From contig OZ007505.1 of the NCBI GenBank assembly GCA_963931865.1, positions 14,429,495 to 14,493,494 of the forward strand: a stretch of 64,000 bases of DNA, in the 5' to 3' direction. Below, piece by piece: positions 39,201-48,200 of this stretch (within the stretch, counting starts at the first letter, position 1; the number at the start of each line of letters is the position of its first letter). The position numbers were made by a program, and so were the translations under genes. A model generated the notes under the pieces. The model saw only the letters and a program-made list of their open reading frames with translations, was not told the DNA's origin and searched no databases. The stretch comes from Axinella damicornis. Lineage: Eukaryota > Porifera > Demospongiae > Axinellida > Axinellidae.

Positions 39201-42200
39201 GTGCCAATTTCGAGATTGCGCAATGAATCCTGATATTGCACAAATGTCTTGCGCAATCTCGAGACCACAAAAGTTTGATCTCACGATTTGTGCGTGCAGA
39301 ATCTGTGAACTTTATGAGTGCTTTGTCTTCCTGTTGGCTGCCATTGCTTACACTCACTGCTGTCTTTTGGCAGTACGCCTCTCACAAAGACTGACGAAGA
39401 TTCTGACCAAGCCGACGTGTACTGGTGCTTATGTACAAAACTTGTGTACCGTGGGTACGAAATTGTAAGTGCTGTATTCATTTCTTTCGGGGCCAATAAA
39501 ATGGCCAAAAGATAATCCGAAGAGATCACGTACATAGAACGCCATCCAACCGTTCCAGTTCTTTTACACAATCTCAAGACTGCACACTTGAGGTTGTGTA
39601 CTTGTACCACTCAGTCTTGAGAATGCGCATTGCAATCTCAAGGTTGGCACGCAATTTCCGGATCTGAGATGTGCAAATCTTAGATTGTGTGGAACGCATA
39701 ATTATATACAAGTAGCTGAGCTCGCTTCGCTCGCTCAGCTACTTCCTCCTTGTTCGCCTACCGTGCGTAATCCGGTGCCGGATAGCTCTCTGTGCAGAGC
39801 TGCTGCTCCCCGATTGCGTCGGCTTCAGCTGCTGCTCCCCGCGCGATTGCCTCGATCTGCTTCAATTTCTGCTGAGCTCCCGTCTTGCATCTGCTTCAGC
39901 TGCTGCTCGCCGCTTGCGTCCACTTCAGCTGCTGCTCTCGATGCGTCCGTTTCAACTGCTTCCCGATTGCGTCCCCTTCGGCTGCTCGGCTGCTGCTCCC
40001 CGCCAGCTGTTCTGGAAGATTCCAGCCATGTCCACTATTCTCGAACACTCTACGCTGAGCTCGCGGTTCAGTAAATTGAAGTACGAAGGTCGCGCGTCAC
40101 TACAGTCTAGTCCCGCCCCACGAACATCCCACTTCCGTTACACACGGACGGACGGACGGACACACGGTTAAAATCTTAATGTATTGACACGAACATCCCA
40201 CTTCCGTTACACACGGACGGACGGACACACGGTTAAAATCTTAATGTATTGATGTACTAGCAATTGAGTTCTAATATGCAACTCTCAAGTTCAAGAAGCC
40301 CCTGCTCCCCCTAACCAACCTCTCCCTCAGTCCAACCTCTCCCCCAGTACCTCTCCCCTGTACCACCCCTCCCAGTCCAACCTCTCCCCATCCCACCTCT
40401 CCCCATCCCACCCCTCCCCGTCCCACCTCTCACCCAGACCCACCTCTCTCCATCCAATCTCTCCCTGTCCCACCTCTCCCCCAGTCCAACTTCGCCCCTA
40501 GTCCAACCTCTCCCCATCCCACTTCTCCCCCAGTCCAACCTCTACCCAGTTCAATCTTCCCCATCCCACCTCTCCCCTTGTCCCACCTCTCCCCTTGTCC
40601 CACCTCTCCCCGTCCCACCTCTCCCCCTGTCCCACCTCTCCCCGTCCCACCTCTCCCCCTGTCCCACCTCTCCCCGTCCCACCTCTCCCCCTGACCAACT
40701 CTCCCCCAGTCCCAGTCCAGCTTCTCCCCCTGTCCCATGTCTCCCCTTGTCCCACCTCTCCCCATCCCACGTCTCCCCCTATCCCACCTCTGCCCCAGTC
40801 CAACCTCTCCCCTTGTCCCACCTCTCTGCTAGTGCAGAGTAGTGCAGAGCCTATACAAGATAGTCTCAAAAGTGCATTGCAGGAAGTGATGTCAGAAGCT
40901 GAAAATCTCACAGCACATTAATGCACCAACATGTATACGTATGGTTCTTAAAGGGTTACACCGGCAAAACTTCTCTCATCTCAAAACCATACCAGGAACT
41001 TGGCTTGGGATAACTTACTACTTACTCAGTGCAATATGACTAGACCCTTCCTCCCATTGTGAAGGGTATAGCTTAAAGATCTACATGCATCTGACATCAT
41101 CCTTAGGGCAATTTCAAATCGCATTTGTGAGCAGTTTCACCGGAAACCGGAAGGCTACCTCCGAGTTACATTTGCAGAAGCACAAGGCTTCTTGGAAGTG
41201 TGCTGGGTTTGCATGTACATAACTTTCTGAAATGTCCGAAGAGCTTTGCTTACGGATCATCCAGAGCTCATTTAGGTCTTCCGGAGTTTCGCTAGGTCTT
41301 CCGGGACTTCGCTTAGGTCTTTTAGAGTCTTCCGAGACTTTGCTTATATAGGTCTTTTGGAGCTTTGCTTTAGGCGGAGATGCAGCACAGTAGTGGATAT
41401 GGTTACCACAACTGGGCATCATGATGGGTACCGTATGTACCATGTACTAGGGTAACACGATCATGCACCCATACCATACACGTACTTGTTCCAGCTGGTG
41501 ACCAGGGCACAACCCATGCCATTTATTAATCTTGATAATTTGACTTGGAAGTCAACATCCTCCTCCTGCACGGGTGCATGCATGCAGAGTGGTGGGGAGA
41601 GGGTGGAGGAGGAGAGAAAGGAACAGAGCAGGAAGAGGGGTACAGGAGATGGGTGAGAAGTATGAAGAAAACCAGATAAGGAGGAAACAGTTAGAGCAAT
41701 TACATATCCTTATTTATGCTTGACTAGTGTGCTACACGATGTCACGTGGTCTTTGAACGTGCTCATTAATATTCATGAATGTCCGCTCATGCGACTCCTG
41801 ATCAATTTATTGCCAAGGTTACACATCTCCAAGGCTTCTTGCTGTCTACGATCGCTGAGTAGAGTTCAACTTTGGAGGCTAAGAAGTGTCGAAGTGTAGT
41901 TAATTTGTCTGCTAAGGGCGTCATTGAGACCCATCTATCGCTATATGGCTGCTAGGTCGAGTTATACTCGAGTGCCCAGTCCTTGTGCTGTTGATGTCTG
42001 CCCTCAAGCGGGTGAGTTACTGGTGTTGATAGGTACTGCACTGATGCCTCAAGCCTACATGTATACTAATGGCGTTCCGTGGGCAAAAAGCCTGCCTATG
42101 CTGCCAGTACTCAAACCAGCGACAAAACAGTGAGCGCTTACTTTACTGGTAGGAGGAGCTTGTGATCGATTGTTGATATCCGTAGGGTCTGCCTCTTCAC

Positions 42201-45200
42201 TACCGTGATTAGCATTACGTTAGCAGGGTCTGCCCCGCATCAGTTAGCTCGCGAAATTGCGGTAGGCGTAAATGTGCTGTCTGTGCTGAGCATAAGTTTT
42301 GACAGGCATATAAATACGCTGATCGTGCTCAAAGAGTTACATGTAACTCCCTCTCTCTTCACAACCATGTATGGCACATACACTCAACACATGCCGACTC
42401 ACTTGTGAAGGAACCACGGAGAGTATTCCGGCTGACTCCAACACCTTGCAAAGAGTCTCCACTAACTCAGTCTTGGCCACTGGGTCCATACCTAGGGATT
42501 ACAACAAAACCAAGACAGAAATAATATGTGCATCCTTTGCTAGTGATTGACTGAGCGTGGTTGCCACGTGGCATGTGGAACAAACTGCAATACTTGGGCG
42601 AGTCACAACCGGGGTTGCAACGGCTACCAGGAGTGTGGTTGCCCCTCGGAACCAAGGCAGAAATAATATGTGTGCTTGCTACGTACATGTACGTAGCATC
42701 ATTCTGTGCCAAAAAACTTAAGATTACGATTAATCCCCATACACAAATTCCAGTTCACCAAGTACTTATATATATGTACATTGAATGCAAGGCTTTGTGG
42801 GGCAAGTGTAGGCATGCTGGCCCAGTCTGCCATTGTGTAGTACGTCAAGCTCCTGGTCCATCAGCTATAAACTGACAGTCATATTCAGGATAGGAGCCAG
42901 TTTTGGCCAGGTGCACACATAAACTAGGCTGGTGTGGTCAGTGCAAGCAAATTTGGTGGAAATATTATGTCTACTTTTGCCCGGCAGTAATTTCCTGTCA
43001 ATGGAGCTGATACATGTACGTAGTGGGCCGGTCTCTGGCTTGCAGAACACAGACTCAAGAAACACACATGCAACTGAGATTGCATCGCATCCACCTCGTC
43101 TCCTCCACTCACCCTTGCTGATGATCTCATGGAGGCAGTCGGCTGCACTCTCACGGAGGGGGCGAACACTCAGGTACTTCAGCAACACACTATACAGTGA
43201 ACATGATGTGGGGACATTAAGCACAATTGGAGTAAAAAAGCTCAAGTGCTTTGTTGCAACAAAGAATACTGAGAATTATATGGTCCTCCCCAAAATGAAG
43301 TACTGGAAAATTGTGTACTGTAACACTCAACTAGTTAGGGGAGGCAAAAATTCAATGTTTGTGGGTTAGAGTATACTATGGTTTTCAGCCCTGCAATTAT
43401 CAAGTGACTTAGTACATCCTCTGACTATCGGACGAACAGGCCTAGGGGGAGTATCCAATCTTCGTGCCATCAGTAAACGCAAATGAACATGCCAAAAACA
43501 GATGTACTTAGACAGACACTCATTCTTGTTATAGCCTCGTGCCCAGGCGTTCGCCCAGCTTTTCGTTGCTTACAGCACGGAAAAAGCGGGAAAGGCCTAG
43601 AGAGAACTTAAGTGAATGTGGGTACACTAACTGCAAATATGCAGCGTGTAGCCTGCTCATGCACTGAGATTGACAGTAGCCGTGCTTTGGCAGACTCTGC
43701 TGTTGAGAACGATTCAAAGAAACCTGGAAAAGGTCGTTTGGCAACAAATTCAGCAACTTCTGAGTGAGGCCATGGAACGGCCGTCTTGACGTTTCAGCCA
43801 GCACCTGGTACGTGTTTCCAGAGTCTTCGAGCAGGAATATAGCGGCAGCTGTGTAGTACGGGGTGATGTGATAGCGCTGTCAGCTATACAACCATCTCGA
43901 ACAAGAACTACAGGTGTATATACACAAACTGGTATAAAATCATAGTACATACATGTAGTACCGTGACAATCCTCATTCCTTGGCCTGGGTACGTACATGT
44001 ATGTGCCGTATTAGCACAGTGTGTAAGCTATTCTTGGAGCTGCAGTGCATGTGGTGATCATATGCCTTGCAGATGTTATGATGCCTTTTTTGGGTAGCTA
44101 GTGAATTTGAAACATACTTCCAGTAGTACACCCCTATTCTGTACAAAAGTATGTTTGAAAGCTAAAAAGAACGTACGTAGCCTGTTTCACAGGCTCACCC
44201 ACACACCAACAAAATTCGGACAGCATGAGATGTTTTGTCATGTGACACTAAATTGTGTGTGGGCAAACAAAACCACAAGTTATAAATATAATGCTGTGCT
44301 CCGAGGCTGTGTGAGCTGCCAGCTAAAAATGTTAGTACATGTACATGTATAGATATCAAATTGCCGAGTGCCGACAACTGGAGGTTCTCCGCCTCGTGGT
44401 CGCAAAGCTATCACAAGGACATTGCTCGCTTTCTTCCAGGAGTGCAAGTCACAGCGATGAAATGAACCCAATCTCTTCCAAACCTCTAATGTCTTGATGA
44501 GCTTGTGAAGTTCAGCAACGTTGAAGCTGTGATATACACACGCAGCTGCAGCAATTATACTGCATAAGTTAACGTGCCACTTACATGGCCACTATGCAAA
44601 GGTTGCATGTGTATTTGTTGAGGGTGCAGCTAGAATTAGGGTGACAACTGGTGGTAGAAATAGACTTACCCAACAAACTTGTTGTTAGCGATAAGAGTGA
44701 TATTAATCCAGGACACAAACGCCCCCACCACATCCATAGCCAGGCAGAGAACAACATGGTCTACACTCTCATAGGTCACCTATAGTGTGCGTATGGAGAC
44801 AGAGGAGTACTAGTGATTGTACCATTATCACAGACTGGTTAACAATTTATCAAGATACGTAGCCGAATAGCAGAAAGTAGGAAAACAATGTAGGGATGAT
44901 GTCATATATACGTATACAACCCTGGCCTATACAGACATCTGATGATAAGGCAAGATAACATTCAGCAGTTCGGTGTAGAAACTTCCTACAAACCATTTTC
45001 ATGATACAAAACCAAAAGTGAACAAACTCCCCATCCCCCAAAATGAGCGTACCTACACATTGAATGCAGGGATTTGCAAATTGTGGGGCAAGCACAGGCA
45101 AGCTGGCCCACAGTCTCCATCATACCGTATAGCGGGAAAATTTGGCGGGGTTTTAATTTGGCGATTTGGCGGTGCAGGAAAAAATCGCCAAATTAAGTTC

Positions 45201-48200
45201 CGCCAATATTAAACCCCACCCCAGCCGGCCACTCGGGTATGCGCACGCACATTAGTAACGCCCATACGTACGTAGGTATACGATCGATTATGGCGCTGTA
45301 CCAGTAAAGACAGTTGTATACCCCCAAGAGAACGTGACATTGGGGATTCCTCTCTCTCCGGGAAGGAACTACCAGCAGCTAACGAGAGTCTAGTGTGAGG
45401 GACGTGGCCAACGATTGCGCTCGAGCGCATCACCGCCGCACTCGGACAGTGGGGCTCCAAACTGTGTGGAGAACGTGATAGCCTCTGACACATCTCTCTA
45501 CTTCGAAGGTCTCCATGGCTTGCTGGTAACTATTAAACTGGTCGCACTCGATCGATACATGTACAGTTCACACTGACACCGCGTAGTTAAGGACTGGGTA
45601 CACCAAAATTTGACCAGATTTTGATCGATGTTTGTTAGCCTATATCTCAGCAACTGAAAGAGATATCAAGACCCAACCTGGACCAAGAGAACCTACAATC
45701 CAACTGTTTTTATGTGGCTTCCATTTTGGCCACGCCCCTTAGTCACGTGAGACACCACACCCCCGTTTATGACTATATATTACTAAGCTATTTGCCAAAG
45801 TCCGGAAGGTTTTTAGCTGCCTGAGAGCTACTGTTTTCCGCATAACGCTAGTAATAGTACCCAGCTCCATGGGATAAAATGCGGGAAAAGATCTGACTTA
45901 CCGTTTGTCCAGTATGGCAATACACTGCTCTCACATGGCTGTCCAGGATGGTTCTCTGCAGCTGTAACTCAGTCTGCCTTCGGATTTTCTTTTCCCGCAT
46001 TTTATTACACACTTAGCACAACATCCTTAACCTATAGAGCTCAAAGACAGCCTTCTCCTACTGCAAAAAACCTTCCGGAACGAAGCTAGTTTGTAAAGCT
46101 CAGTGAAGTCGGCCATTTTATGCGGCCAACTGATCACGTGCAACTAGATGACGCAGGTATGCGTTTTCACTTCGTAGTGTAAATTAGTGTCGGCGTAGTG
46201 CAAGGGTTTCTGTAGAGAGCTATCTGATACTATTACAGACCGTCAGCGCAGCAATGATATCCACAACAAAGCTCTCTCCACTGACGAACGCTCTAGGCGG
46301 CAAGCTAAAGCCAGTATACGACGCGACGGTAGACTCGCGCGAACTCTCCAGCATGGGCAGGTTCTTGGTACTCGACCTGGATAGCTACAACTACAGTGAC
46401 ACAACGACTACATTGATGGCTGCGGTGATACAACTACGGTGAGCTATATCGGTGAGCGTCAACATAGACGGTAGCTAGCCTAACGCAAAGCTGTCAAAGT
46501 ATGCGAGCTTCGTTCTAAGCGGCTTGCACGCTAACAAACCTCCAGCGCGCGATCGCTTTCTAGCCCGCTAGACTACGCTTCTGATGCGGTCTCTCCCATT
46601 CAGCAACAAAGTAGCAACGTACTTCAGAATCTCCTGAGAAGCAAGCGGCATTTCAAACGCCGTGCTACCGCCACACGCGCTACGCAGATAGCTCGGTACA
46701 CATTGTACATGTAATTGCCCCCGCCCAGTCACCACGCTATAGATAACTTGCCATGACAGTACCCCTCCCATGTTCACCTTGCATAATATTATTATAGTAC
46801 TAGTCTTGCTTTATCAAGGTCCACTTGCCACTATTAAACTTGGACAACTGACTGCATATAATTTAGTGTGGAATGAATTAGGCCTATAGTGCTTTTGTAT
46901 CTTCCCGCATTCAAGATTGCAATGTGTATGCTCCTCTCGGCTTGATGACTGGGTTTCTCTGGCATGCTGTTGCTGTAGCTGTAGTGCCTGGATGGATTCT
47001 TGGATTGCAGACATCTTTGTTGTCGAGCATTTGAGCATAGATCTCTCTGTTCTTCATAGCTCTGGCCCTCTGTTGCTCCTTCTCAATATTATTATGTGAT
47101 AATCAAAGTGCTAATATGAAGTGATGGATTACATCACCACAATGTGTGGGGCCAGCTCCACTAGGAGGAGCATAAAGGTGTGATCACACCTTTCTTGGTG
47201 AGACTCACACCTTTTGAGGTGAGACTCACGCCATTTCTGGTCCCAGCCTTAACTACGCTGTGTGAGGCTTACGTCATTTGGGCCGAGGATCGATCAAAAT
47301 GGCCAAATTTAAAATTCGCCAAATTTAAATATACGGCGTTTTGGCTGAAATCGCCAAATTTAATGCCCGCCAAATTTTCCCCCTATACGGTAGTCTGCAG
47401 CTTTGCTAGTGCTGATGTACATGTAGCCTCATTCCCAGGGGCCTGGGAACGAGGCTAGTACTGCTACCGTAGATCTGGAAATTTTCGCCGTAATTAATTT
47501 TCGTCGATATTGCATCGCGACAAAAATTAAAAACACGAAATATTTTCAACGTCGAATAATTTATGATTCTATTTAACGTGTGAGTTTTCGTGAATCGAAG
47601 TACAAGCATGGTTCTGCTGCGCTACCAGAAACCTGTCGATGGTGTTCCTGATCCTGGAAGATCGCTGAGCTCTTCTATACCAGCCCAAGCGCGCGATCGC
47701 GGAAGCGAACTTCTGAAGGCAGTTGGAACCGCGGACCGAGACAGACGGGTGAAATCTTTCGAGGTAAGTAGCCGATGGCAGTTCCCTCTCTACCAGTGAT
47801 ACGGCATGGGTGTCTGCTGCATTCCCTCGCTGGCGCTGATCCGAGGCTCCAGCTTCTCTCCAATGGCGCCATGGCGCGACATGGTATCCGGTCCCGGGAT
47901 CGGGAACGTGTACGCGTGAACAAAATTTTCGCGTGGTTTTATTTTCGTCGGTGTGCTCGAGCGACGAAAATAAAACAACGCAAAAAATTAAAAGGCGAAG
48001 TATATTTAACGCGAAAATTTCCGGATCTACGGTATCTGCTATAAACTGACAGTCATATTCAGAATGGGAGACATTATATAGCTTTGGCCAGGAGCACACA
48101 TGAACTGCGTTCAGCAGCTTATAATTATGTGCTCTCGCTTTGACTCATCGCCATACCATGATCTGGAACCAGGATTCCACCAGGTCTGGCACACACTGGT

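Larger units (their letters stand above)
45123..47392. mobile_element. pair of inverted TACCGTATAG ends, 2.3 kb apart
   Basis: Left TACCGTATAGCGGGAAAATT then TGGCGGG; right CCCGCCAAATTTTCC then CCTATACGGTA, its inverse. Each end also carries internal inverted ATTTGGCGATTT/AAATCGCCAAAT, so they could be two separate hairpin MITEs or the two ends of one large element. The interior holds the features at 45260-45515 and 46254. Confidence 0.6.

Noticed and set aside
40311..40921. Gly/Arg-rich and Pro-rich ORFs
   Set aside because: Products of the pyrimidine-rich repeat on either strand, with no start context or homology.
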